Below are positions 22,562-32,660 of a stretch of 64,000 nt of DNA, piece after piece. Origin of the DNA: Diphasiastrum complanatum. Its lineage: Eukaryota; Streptophyta; Lycopodiopsida; Lycopodiales; Lycopodiaceae. The DNA lies in the NCBI GenBank assembly GCA_029204225.1, contig CM055095.1, forward strand, positions 64,680,158 through 64,744,157. Reading direction: 5' to 3'. The first letter of the stretch is position 1. Each line of letters starts with the position of its first letter. Below the pieces are notes generated by a model. That model had not been told where the DNA came from, did no database searches, and worked only from the letters and a program-made list of their open reading frames with translations. Position numbers and translations under genes: made by a program.

Positions 22562-23085
22562 TCATTGTACTTTCTCAGTCGACTCCCATTGACCACAGTG
22601 TCGAGGACATCGCCTTGAAGGGTTTGGAGTTGAACATATCCAGAGGCAAAGATTTTTTTTTATGACGTAAAGTCCTTGGCCTGAAAATTTCAGTTTGTCT
22701 TTGAAGGCTTTGGCCTGGTATAGCAGGACCTTATCGCCCACTTGGAAATCTCTAAGTTTGAATGATCGATCATGCCATACTTTTTGTCGTTGTTTGTGGA
22801 TGCTGATCTGTCGTGTCTCTTCAAAATACTGCAGCACCACAACTAGATCTTTATCATCAATAGTATCCTCGATGGGACAATGTTTGGTATCCCATTTGTA
22901 CCTAGAATCACACTTCCAACGAGTGTCCAATATTGAAGCAAAATTTGAAGTTGATGTATAAATACTATCATATGTGCAGTGCGTCCTCGCATGACACTGC
23001 GTATTGCCCCTATAACCCAGGGATCGTATAATAGAAGAGAGCTCAGTTTCAAACCTATCATGCTTACCATCAAGGAGCACCTAAC
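22562..23085 (-). pseudogene. Gypsy integrase C-terminal end
   Basis: The minus-strand reading contains KVWHDRSFKLRDFQVGDKVL, then LLYQAKAFKDKLKFSGQGLYVIKK. This is the end of Ty3/Gypsy integrase, directly comparable to AWHDRRLQKKNLCSGDLVL and KAIKGKLKFAGEGPYWIKK in the plus-strand Gypsy at 28290-28420. The upstream half (about 23080-22870) is scrambled and the catalytic core is absent. Homology to this element ends near 23090, where plus-strand Gypsy sequence begins. Confidence 0.8.
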
Positions 23086-23129
23086 GTAGCACCAAGGCTT
23101 GGACCAGGCCCTCAACAACAAAGAATGGC

Positions 23130-24854
23130 ACTACAAACACTACTAGGGTCAAATAATTCTCAACCAGCCCAGGTGAATCTCACGACAGCGAAAACTGAAA
23201 GCACAAACTCTTCGAAGAAGAAGTTGCTGTTGTAGATGGAGGATTGGGTGTCAATCTTATCTCCACTACTTTGTATGAGTTATGCTACAAGGCTTGAAAG
23301 CTGCAAAGTTTGCCATCAAACTAGTTGATCAATCATGTGTGCAGTTGAAGGGAATTGTAGAAGACATTCTAGTCAAGATAGCAGGGGTACAATTTGTCAT
23401 TACATTTGTGTGATGGACATTCCTGAAACACCCACTGCCTTGTTGGATTCCTTTACTCATAAGCAAATCCATTCGGTAATGAGCATCCTGAAAAATTCTC
23501 ACACGGCTGACACATCTGATTCGGCTGGCAAATTTATCTCAACCGACAAATCTGACTTGGCCGACACATCTGACCCAGCCAACAAATCTGAGACAACCAA
23601 CAAATTTGACTCTGAGGTAGCCGACGAATCTGAGGCAACCGACAAGAGGAGGCAGTCAACAAATCGGACTCGACCGACAAATCGGACTCGGTTGAACAAT
23701 CTGACTAGATCGAACAATTTGACTCATCATCAGAGAAAAGTCGATCCAAGACTTTATGACAGCTCACCTACTTGTACATAGTCTTTATTACTTAAAAGAC
23801 GGTTACCAACTACAAGATGGTTGTAATTAATTAAGTAGGGAGAAAAGCATTGACCTGAAAGACTTGAAAGTATCTTGTAAATCACGCCCATGTATTCACC
23901 TTCTGATTTTTATCACGAGTACAATTTTACACTACCATTTTTTTTTCTATTAAAGATTACTACTGTTTATTCATCTTGATTATTGCTGGTAACTATTGCA
24001 CTTCCGATCTACAACCATCCGTTGTTCTACTTCCGCTGCTATCCCACTGATTTTTGACATGCCTATCGAGTTTTGTTGGGATGACTTTGGTTAGAATTGC
24101 ACAAGTAGTTCATGACTAGGAGACCGGCAAAATCACATTTGAGAATAGAAAGCAGGCAGTGAAGGTGGATTCCTCCACATGGGCAGTGAAGCATGTACCA
24201 CCCAAAGCTGATGACACTTCTTCCACAACGGACCATAGTATTGATCGTCCAAAGGCCTCAATGGGTGTTCATTATGATTCACAAATAGATACCGTGTTGT
24301 GGATAGATGCATTGGCAACAATTGACTTCATGGTTGTGCATACATGTCATCCTGAACCAGATTCAGATTCAAAACCCAGCGAATCACCACCTCAAGGATT
24401 CACCCTGGATACGCCAATCTCCTACGGGGTGAACATGATAAACGTAGCATGGCTATCACCGGAACCTATTCCGAAACCTATTGAAAATGATTTAGTTCCT
24501 TGGCAACATGCATTGTCCTATAATGAGGAAGCTGAGCTGACAGATGAGCAGATCCTACACCACATGGATTCTACGTGCTATGGAGTTCAAAAAATACTAG
24601 TTTAACCACCTCAAAAATCTCAACTTGCTAAAGTCTCCAAGATGTCACCACCGAAAGCACCTATACCAAAGAAAAATCAACAAAAGCAAAGATACAATCA
24701 GGTGATCAAGTGGAGCAATTTGCCCAAAGAGGCTATAGTAACAGTGGATGAAGACATTTGGAACCATGTGGCGAATGTCAAAGAACCTCAATAGAAGACC
24801 AAAGAAGCAACAACAACCAACCACAATATATGAGACAAGAAGAAAGTTGCTGAA
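23130..24854 (+). pseudogene. Gypsy 2 gag/protease region, broken
   Basis: At about 23231-23285 the plus strand encodes AVVDGGLGVNLISTTLYE, a retroviral-type aspartic protease site in the DGG form seen in many plant Gypsy elements. Next comes an acidic repeat region (23335-23781), then 24159-24605, a 148-codon frame rich in S, P, D and T with ISYGVNMINVAWLSPEP, probably the linker between protease and RT. Stops and frame changes interrupt all of it. No zinc knuckle was seen, and the element's 5' end and first LTR are missing. Confidence 0.65.
23506..23728 (+). repeat. Coding minisatellite, about 15-18 bp unit
   Basis: Repeats of a unit like ACAAATCTGACTCGGCCG produce degenerate peptide units such as TDKSDLADT, SDPANKSET and DESEATDK. 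About twelve units can be counted. The frame breaks at the end of the array near 23708. Confidence 0.7.
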
Positions 24855-25466
24855 TTGCATGCTCAAGGGTCATCTGACCAAGCTTCGACATCAGCTTTAG
24901 GAATGTCAGAAGCAATGCATAAGCTATCACTCATGAATCGAACTGAGATCAACTTTTTGAAGGAAGAAATGAGTAAGACATCAGTCCATGATGCGCCAGA
25001 AAACTTCAAAAGCTATACCTTAGATGACATGGTGATCATGATGCCAAAAGTGCAACGGGAATCTGATGCAAATCAGGAAAAAGAAAAACAAGTCTACAAG
25101 GGACCGTCGGCTCGCACTCAACCAATGAATCTAGCAGAGCCAGACGAAGAAGACAAAATTGTTCATGTGGGAGCACAGCTCACGCCCTCACAATTCACCA
25201 AGCTGCAAAAACTAATGATGGAGTATAAAGACTGCTTTGCATGGTCTTACAAAGATTCAAAAGGAATTCCATCATCTGTAGTCCAACACACCTTACCTTT
25301 GGTCGAAGGAGCAATGCCAAAGGTGAGCCGATATTACCGCTGCAACTCGAATGAGCTGATCAAACAAGAGTTGCATAAGTTGCTCGATGCCGATTTCATC
25401 TATGAAATCGAGCACATAGAATGGGTGTCGCCCATAGTCATTATTCCCAAGAAGAATGGAAAAATG
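24855..25466 (+). pseudogene. Gypsy 2 reverse transcriptase N-terminal part
   Basis: The open frame at 24855-25469 includes the region before RT and the RT fingers: LMMEYKDCFAWSYKDSKGIP, then LVEGAMPKVSRYYR, KQELHKLLDADFIYEIEHIE and WVSPIVIIPKKNGK. The frame stops exactly where the conserved KNGKWR... should follow, because an LTR starting TGTAGACATT begins there. The YADD-type catalytic core is missing. Confidence 0.9.
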
Positions 25467-26282
25467 TAGACATTTCTATTGGGAATATTCCCAACAAATT
25501 GTAAATAAATAAAATGGACCAATAAAATGTGTTGTGAGGGCATGGCATCCTACACGTATAAGCCCATGACCCAATGAGCACGCAAGCTTAAGTTGTAAAT
25601 AAAATAGACTTGGGCCTTTGTAATTAAAATAAAACTTGAGGCCCAAAGTCAATTTTAAAGTTAGAGTCTACTTTTTTAGAGTTGGGTCCAATTTTGGACT
25701 CACATGAATCTTGTGATTTCCAATGTACTTTTTGTGGACCCTTGGATCAAGTTGGGTCCAAGATGAATGGATAGGATCAATGCAAATACTAGCCAATAGG
25801 ATTTTGGAGCAAGGGCCTTTCCCATTTTATAAAAAGGCACCATTTGTACTCTATTTCCATGCTTAATGAGGAGGAGGAAACTCTACCAATTTGGAGAGCC
25901 AAGTATCCTCATTTGCTAAGCACTCATGCTAATGCTTTTTGTTGTGTGTTTTGAATTGTTTCCATTTCTATGTTGTTGTTTGAATAGTTATGGTTTCTCC
26001 ATTAGCATGCATCTTGAGCTTTTGAGCTAACCAGCCCCTCAACTCTATCTCTCTCTTCTCCATCTTTCTCTTCTATTCTACCCTTCCCTTTCACCAACAA
26101 TCATGATGAAGTTAGTTTAGGGAAGTAGAGTTAGTGTGAGTAGTGTTAGTGGAGATAGAGTTAGATAAAAAGTAGGGAACTAACTAAAAGTAGCATCTAT
26201 GCATAGTTAGGTGCCTATCCAGTGAACTAACCCTTGTTGACAAGCGGGAGGGCTATTACTACGTCAGATCGAAGACCCTACG
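25467..26282 (+). mobile_element. LTR inserted in Gypsy 2 RT
   Basis: The segment starts TGTAGACATT exactly at the RT break. It ends about two bases before a primer binding site, with CCCTAC as the degenerate end. A TATA-like TTTATAAAAAGG lies near 25836 and a plausible polyadenylation-type AT-rich region precedes it. Length is about 815 bp. Its partner LTR and most internal sequence are absent. Confidence 0.7.
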
Positions 26283-26283
26283 G

Positions 26284-26300
26284 TGGCGCCGTTGCTGGGG
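26284..26300 (+). promoter_or_regulatory. Primer binding site TGGCGCCGTTGC type
   Basis: TGGCGCCGTTGCTGGGG follows the LTR. This PBS form is typical of Athila/Tat-group Gypsy elements of plants. Confidence 0.75.
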
Positions 26301-26905
26301 ATAGGTTTCCACTAACTAGTGTAGCTGCATTTTAGCTATTTTTTGCTTTTTAGAGTAGTTTTAGGTAGATTTTTGGGAGTTTAGAGTTAGTTTTATGTGT
26401 TTTTTTGTGTTTGGACTATTCACAATTAGCGGAGGAGGTGTGAGAGGGTAGAGGAGGCCTGAACAGCCTCTAAGGCTTGAAACTCAAACCAACCAGCCAA
26501 AAAACCCAAAAAAAAACACACCAATCTACATTTTGGAGGGAAAAAGAGCCAAAAAAAAATCTTATCAGATTTTAATATCTCCAAAACCAGTAAGAGTTAA
26601 CCCTTGCATGACTGGCAGCAGCCCCAAGGTACTGTCCCAGACCTGCGTAGAAGCCTGCGAGAGTTAGTTCCAAGTAGATTGCAAAAATCAGAGAAAAAAT
26701 CTGAAGTTCCATCTCAATGAGACTAGGACACAGAGAAGCTTGCGAGAGTTAGTTTGATGTCTAAGTGCTTGTGCGAGACTTCCCAATGAGAGAACCCTCG
26801 CAAACACCAAAATTTTCAGCTCCAGTGGGCAAGAACTGCATATGAACGCATCGAAGTATGCAGTTGGAGCAGTCTTAACCCAGCCAGGTGAACACAAAAG
26901 GATTT
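26301..26905 (+). mobile_element. Leader of the inserted Gypsy, with GCGAGAGTT motifs
   Basis: Noncoding sequence after the PBS. From about 26640 it contains TGCGAGAGTTAG twice (near 26657 and 26737), GCGAGACTTC and GAACCCTCGCA (near 26774 and 26802). It ends where the RNase H of Gypsy 2 resumes at about 26906. No gag is seen. Confidence 0.6.
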
Positions 26906-27250
26906 TCAATTCGATTTGCAAGCCGACAGCTCAGTGATACAGAAATGAATTATTCGACCATAGAGCGGGAAGCATTGGTAATGACCTACGTGGTTAAGAA
27001 ATTTTGACACTACATGATGGCCACACATTTTGCTTTTTATACGGACCATCAACCTTTGCTCTATCTCGTTAACAAAACCTACAACATAGGGAGAATCATC
27101 AGATGGCTACTTCTGTCGTTGAAGTTTGATTTTCGGATAGTAGTCCGCAAGGGAAAACAGCACTACATGGCAGATCATGTCTCATGAATCAAGGGAAAGG
27201 AGGTTGCAACCCAACCCGACGATGAGCTGGTCGATGCTGTCTTATTTTAC
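26906..27250 (+). pseudogene. Gypsy 2 RNase H
   Basis: The plus-strand reading resumes with FASRQLSDTEMNYSTIEREA, then HFAFYTDHQPLLYLVNK (catalytic DH region), and LKFDFRIVVRKGKQHYMADH. Stops at about 27006 and 27187 interrupt it. The RT palm and thumb that should precede it are absent. Confidence 0.85.
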
Positions 27251-28519
27251 GTGGACACACTACCAAAATGGGCTGTCAATATTGTTGAATATCTAATGTG
27301 GGGCCAACCAGACAAATCACTACCAAAGGCGGATCAGCGGGGATTGATCTTGAAAGCTACACCTTATCAGCTGATTGTCGACCAATTATACCGAAGAGGA
27401 CTAGATGGGATTCTTTGGCAATGTATTCTTCCTCATGAGACCACCCAAATCATTTCGCTTTCACATGAAGGCATGGGTGGAGGCCATTTTGCATCCGACA
27501 TTACAGTTTGCAAGATTCTACAATCAGGATGTTGGTGGCCAACGATTCATAAGGATACGGAAGGATACCTGAGAAAGTGAGATGTGTGCCAAAGGGCAAG
27601 GAGACCAACGAGATTGAATTATGACCTACTACACCCGGTCTCAGCCCAAGCACTGTTCAAAAAGTGGGGATTGGATTACATCGGTCCAATTCATCCTGCA
27701 GCAAGAAGTACCCAGGCTCGATACATAATCGTAGCCACGAATTATCTCACCAAGTGGGTCAACGCCAAGGCAATAAGAGTAACTGATGCTAGGACAGTTG
27801 CCAAGTTCCTTTATGAAAATATCATTGTGCGCTTTGGATGCCCGGTGGAGATAGTCAACGATTGCGGAAGTCATTTCATCAATGAGACCATCAAAGTCCT
27901 GTTGGAGGAATTCTTCGTGATCCATAGAACCAGTACGTTGCCTTATCCTCGCAGTAATGGGCAAGCAGAATCATCCAATAAGATCATGTGTAGTGTGCTC
28001 ACGAAAATAGTTGAAGCTAGCAGATCAGATTGGGAACATAAGTTGCATGTTGCTCTATGGGCATTCAGGACAGCATACAAGGCAAGCACTGATCACACAT
28101 CTTTTCAATTGGTATATGGTCAGGATGTTGTAATGCCAGTGGAGTTTTTAGTCCCTTCATTAAGGATTGCCACAATGCAACGCCTTAATGAATCCAAATC
28201 TCTACAACTATGCCACAAAGCTCTGTATAAACTCTGTGAAACATGCTTACTAGTTGTGCATGCACTGGCAACTGAAAAGGAAAGACACAAAGCATGGCAC
28301 GATCGTAGGTTACAAAAGAAAAATCTTTGTTCCGGAGATCTGGTCCTAATGTATAAAACCAAGGCGATCAAGGGAAAATTAAAATTTGCAGGCGAAGGTC
28401 CTTATTGGATCAAGAAAATTCTTAATCATGGAGCCGTGAATCTGGAGAAGCTAGATGGGACACCATTCGATACACCCATCAATAGGAGTCGGTTGCACAA
28501 GTATTGGCCACCACAGTGA
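27251..28519 (+). pseudogene. Gypsy 2 integrase
   Basis: 27251-27580 carries the zinc-binding region (HEGMGGGHFASDITVCKIL, then the C...C part across a stop at 27580). 27584-28519 is an open 311-codon frame. It holds the catalytic core: GLDYIGPIHP (first D), IVNDCGSHFINE (second D), and PYPRSNGQAESSNK (the E). The C-terminal domain follows with AWHDRRLQKK, GDLVLMYKTKAIKGKLKFAG and LDGTPFDTPINRSRLHKYW. It ends with a natural-looking stop at 28519. All three catalytic acidic residues are visible. It is similar to the minus-strand piece at 22562-23085. Confidence 0.92.
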
Positions 28520-29029
28520 GAAAGATCCAGATTGGTGGTGGCATGTTACGAAAAGCTATTCTGCTAGGCCATCACAACTAGATCTAGGAAGATCAAAACA
28601 AATCAAGCTAGATCCATCAAGATTCAGCCAGATCTGGCAAGATCGAATAAATCCATCTGGATCCAAGAGGGATCCAGATCCAGATGGGATCAAGAGGGAA
28701 GCGTATCATCAGATTATGCCAATAAGTCTCCCAAATTTGCAGATCAGAGATCTCGGTCTCAATAACTATGGCAAATTAAAGGCAAAATTCACCCAGAACT
28801 GATAGATCTGTTACCAAATATCCATAAGAACTTTCAGAGAACTACCAATAGTCAGATCTCTCATGGATGAAGCAGATTACCAGTTTGCAAAAGTTAAAAG
28901 TCAGAGAATCTCGATCTCGTCAAAAAACCCTCTAAAAGAGCACTTTTTTAATGATTTTTGGAGATCCCCTGGGAGATAGCTCTTGAAACTTGGACAGTCA
29001 CTAGATCTGACCCAGATGCATCCATGGAA

Positions 29030-29340
29030 ATCTCTGCGAGAGTTCTTGATGGAGAAATCATCATTTTTGAGTGTATGCGAGGGTTCCCAGAAGCTGAATC
29101 TTCAGAACCTTCGCAGAGCATCAAGATCATCCTACCAACCTTCGCAAGGTGCATAAATGGAATCAGAGCAGTGAAATTAGCATGCCTACATGGTCTGATC
29201 TTGAAAATCCAACCACATGAACATGCTGTGAGAGAGATCACCTCCTGCGAGAGTTGAACCCTCGCAGACAGTCTGAACCCTCGCAGAACCTTCGTAGGGC
29301 TGTCAAATCACCTTCTGAACTCTCGCAGACTTCTCTGAGG
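29030..29340. repeat. Cluster of TGCGAGAGTTC / GAACCCTCGCAGA motifs
   Basis: About nine copies occur in 310 bp in both orientations: near 29034, 29077, 29107, 29141, 29248, 29259, 29276, 29287 and 29318. Typical forms are CTGCGAGAGTT, TGCGAGGGTTC, GAACCTTCGCAG and GAACCCTCGCAGA. Confidence 0.75.
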
Positions 29341-29419
29341 TCTTAGAGTCCTTGCCAAATTTTGGTTGGAACTGAGCAAGGTAAAGTGGATTTCACCTAA
29401 TACACACTCTGAATTCGGC

Positions 29420-29427
29420 TATATAAG
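29420..29427 (+). promoter_or_regulatory. TATA box-like site after Gypsy 2 pol
   Basis: TATATAAG lies directly after the motif cluster and about 210 bp before the ATG at 29636. A similar site is at 21976-21985 in the other Gypsy. Confidence 0.4.
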
Positions 29428-29660
29428 GGCTGAATTCGAGTCATTTGTCACCTTTGCTGGCGAGGCTCTGTTCAATTTTTCATTGAAATTTCCAAGTTCA
29501 CTGATTGCGACCAAACTTCATACAAACTATCATCTGCACATTCTAAACCCAAATTTGCGCTCTGAACTACAATTTTTACCATCCGACACTCGTTATTCAC
29601 AATTTTTGTCGTTTCCACCTCTTTTTACCTTTCCTATGAAAAGGCCTAAAGCTTACTAGA

Positions 29661-30162
29661 ATGCCTATAGGCTTGTCTCTATCAAACTAGCACACAAGCT
29701 TGAATGATACTCAAAGATCTTACCAAAAATTTCTAGCTTTCACTCTCACAAAAAAAATTGCTTTACACTTTTCTTAGAGATTTCACTTCAACTAAGGATC
29801 TAAACAAATCAGCCTCTAAGATCTGATCTCATACTCTAAAAAGAAATGCTCCAATGATCCAAAACACTATTTGGTAATAGGCATTAGTTAGAATGAATCT
29901 AGATCAATACTATGCTTTAAAAAGCACCAAAAATGAACTAGTGTTGTGATTTTGGGACCAACAAACACAAAGTAACTTGAATTGAAAGTTGTTGTACGGT
30001 TTCACACATGTGAAAAGTACATACACAGCCTTCAAGCCGTTTTGATCCAAATGATTACAAGCTATCACTCTAGAAGAACTCGCCCTCACTAGTATTGGCC
30101 AAAAACAAATTTTGCCAATTATCTTTACAAGATTTATAATTCAATGATCAGTCTCTTACTTA
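29661..30162 (-). mobile_element. Probable leader of a D-family Copia element
   Basis: AT-rich DNA directly downstream (minus sense) of the PBS at 30163. It contains one CACACATGTGA near 30002. No gag reading frame was recognised, so it may be leader only, truncated by recombination with the Gypsy to its left. Confidence 0.4.
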
Positions 30163-30174
30163 GCTCTGATACCA
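30163..30174 (-). promoter_or_regulatory. Primer binding site, tRNA-Met type
   Basis: The minus strand reads TGGTATCAGAGC, next to an LTR end AATTTATCA. Confidence 0.85.
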
Positions 30175-30990
30175 TGATAAATTTTACAGTCTTTAGGACA
30201 ATAATGATTGTACTTTACAATCATAGAGAGTTATTGGTTGCTTAATCAATGAATCTATCAAGTTCTACACATTAGATCTTGATCTAGATTCACTACACTT
30301 GGATTTAAGCAAGAGCAATGGATCAACACATCATTTTTTAGTGAGAGCGGCCTCACACATGTGGACTAATGTACACTGTACGGCCTGCACCTGAAACAAC
30401 AAGTACAATGATACTAGATAGCAATCATACATAAAAATCACAAGACAAATGACTAGAAATCTCACAAAAGTGTAGAGTACAAAAGTCTCATCAATCTTCT
30501 TAGCAAAATGATGATCCTTTTATGGATCAAGTACATCCATGAGTCTGGTACAATCCAACAGGACTTCACACGTGTGAAGAGTTCCACATCACTCAGATCT
30601 ATCCATTTGATCCATCCTTGATCCTTATCGAATAGTTGACCTTCTAGAATATGACTAAAATCCAAAATGCTTGTCTCCTAGAATATAGGAATATTCCCTA
30701 CAAAATAGGATCTAAGGAAAATGGTCAACTCTTATCTTCTAGTACTCTATACACACGTGTGAACATCCACTTGCCATGTGGGAGCATTTACTCATGCACA
30801 TGCAAGGAAAAGCTAATTTGTAGGTGACTAGCCAACTTGACTAAAAACTAGTCATTTCATGTTCACACTAACTAGAATGATACAAATTCAATTTGGATAT
30901 ATACAAACATGAAAAGTACATCCTTTCACACGTGGAAACAGGCTCCACACGTGTGAAATCAGATCATCAATATATTCTAGTGTTTGATCA
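30175..30990 (-). mobile_element. D-family Copia 5' LTR
   Basis: It starts TGATAAAT at the PBS. A possible end is the CTTTCACA at 30930, as in the Copia D 3' LTR. Similarity to the D LTR continues a little further (CGTGGAAACAGGCTCCACAC as at 9838), so the outer edge lies between 30930 and about 30990. Palindromic motifs CACACGTGTG or CACACATGTG occur near 30352, 30569, 30753 and 30948. The internal part of the element is almost absent. Confidence 0.7.
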
Positions 30991-31223
30991 ATATTCACAT
31001 GAACCAATGTCAAGTGGGAAGTGACAATTTTCAACACAAGTGTGGGTCAACCAAGACTGGCTGATAGGAGTCCACAAGTCCCTTCGCACGCCCAAGGACT
31101 TGAAAAAATTGGACCGCATTAATTTCATGGAAGACGTCACAAGCTACCTAATCCACCAGAGGCGGGCCAAGAAGACTCTTTACTGAACCGGCAAAGTGCC
31201 GAGGGATTGGCACTACTTCAGGT
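30991..31223. other. Spacer of unknown origin
   Basis: The plus-strand reading has a short coding-like stretch (FARPKDLKKLDRINFMEDVT) near 31085-31145, but no family is recognised. It ends at the truncated LTR of Copia B. Confidence 0.35.
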
Positions 31224-31319
31224 CTGTCCCGTCGACTTGCCTCGTGGTGAGGCCAACTGATCCTTATCCACTGATAGAACCCACAGTACAGTAACATAGT
31301 GATTCTACTTTGATTCTAA
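31224..31319 (-). mobile_element. Copia B 3' LTR, truncated
   Basis: The final 96 bp match LTR 36811-37080 and LTR 2577-2837 (TGTCCCGTCGACTTGCC onward, ending GATTCTAA). The rest of the LTR is missing, so the target duplication cannot be checked. Confidence 0.8.
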
Positions 31320-31333
31320 CTCTCTCCCTTAAA
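31320..31333 (-). promoter_or_regulatory. Polypurine tract of Copia B
   Basis: Minus strand TTTAAGGGAGAGAG, immediately before the LTR start TTAGAATC. Confidence 0.75.
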
Positions 31334-31374
31334 GTAGAGTCACTTTTTATACAGTCATATACATAGCTTTAAAG

Positions 31375-32660
31375 TCAACAAACTTTAAGTACAGAAAGCT
31401 TTGATCTAAACTTATCAAACTTTTCTCCAGTAAGTGGCTTAGTGAAAATATCAGTTAGTTGTTCTTCTATGCTACAATGAACAACATGAATTTCACGACT
31501 CAGCAGCCTCTCACGTATGAAGTGATACTGAATCTCAATGTGTTTAGTTCTCGCATGGAACATTGGATTCTTTGCTAGCTTAATGCCACTCTGACTGTTG
31601 CTATGTAAAGTCGTGGGATTTTTCTGCTTCATGCCAATTTCTTCCAAGATTTGTCTCAACCATATAGCTTCCTGTGCTGCACTACACATTGCCTTATACT
31701 CTGCTTCCGTGGTGGAAAGAGCAATTGTACTTTGCTTCTTACTAGACCAGGAAAAGCAACTACCACAAAACTGGAATATATATCCTGTGGTGGATCTACG
31801 ATCATCATAGTCACCTCCCCAATCCGCATCCACATAGCCACACAACTCAGGTAAACCATCATGCTTCTTGTAAATCAAGCCATACTCTGAAGTGCCTTTC
31901 ACATAAAGCAAAATGCGTTTAGCTGCCTTCCAATGCATTTCCGTAGGTGCTGCCATAAATTGACTTACAAAGCATATATTTGGTCTAGTCGTGGTAAGGT
32001 AAATCAAGCTCCCTACTAATTGTCTATATAGCGTAGCATCAAATGAGTGTGACTCATCAAGCTTAGAAAGATTTTTACCTGGTTCAATAGGAGTGTTTAT
32101 TGGTTTGCAATCCTGCAACCTAAACCTGTGCAGCAACTCTTTGACATACTTCACCTGTGTTAAACCCACTTCATGTCCTTTTTGCCACACTTCTACTCCA
32201 AGGCAGTAATGCAACAGGCTGAGATCTATCATCTTGAATTGTTCCATGAGGCCTTTCCTAATCATGTCTATCATCTCTTAATTATTTCCCGTAATAATCA
32301 GGTCATCAACATAAAGAGCAATCAAAGCAACAATACCATCAAAGCATAAGACATATAGATTTGGATCAGAATATGTTCTCACCATCCCTTTGAACAGAAG
32401 TAGACATCAATCCTGCTATACCACGCACGTGGTGCTTGTTTAAGACCATAAAGCACTTTCTTCAAGCGACATACTTTATTTTCTTGTCCCTTCGTTACAA
32501 AGCCTTCAGGTTGATCCATGAACACTTCTTCTTCTAACTCACCATCTAGAAAAGCAGATTTCACATCCATCTGATGCAAAGGCCAACCAAAATGTGAAGC
32601 TAAAGCAATAAGTAGACGTAGAGTATTCCACTTACAAACCGGCGCAAAGGTCTCCTCATA
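31375..32660 (-). pseudogene. Copia B reverse transcriptase-RNase H
   Basis: The RT part includes MHQMDVKSAFLDGELEEEVF (32579 onward) and LYGLKQAPRAWYSRID. The YVDD box (LYVDDLIITGNN) is at about 32310-32285, in a frame ended by a TAA at about 32280. RNase H, 32274-31375, is an open 299-codon frame with GYVDADWGGD, LSTTEAEYKAM and LHSNSQSGIKLAKNP (the second catalytic Asp position appears as Ser-Asn-Ser, so it may be impaired). It ends with DIFTKPLTGEKF. A frameshift at about 32390 and the stop at 32280 inactivate the product. Confidence 0.93.

Larger units (their letters stand above)
28520..29660 (+). mobile_element. Gypsy 2 post-pol region: motif cluster, TATA box, ORF start
   Basis: After the pol stop come about 500 bp with many GATC-containing repeats (AGATCTAGGAAGATC and GGATCCAGATC types near 28575-28690). 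A motif cluster follows at 29030-29340, a TATATAAG at 29420 and an ATG at 29636 that opens only MKRPKAY before a stop. The order is the same as in the minus-strand Gypsy (pol, cluster, TATA, ORF). The element is cut near 29660, where other sequence begins. Confidence 0.55.
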
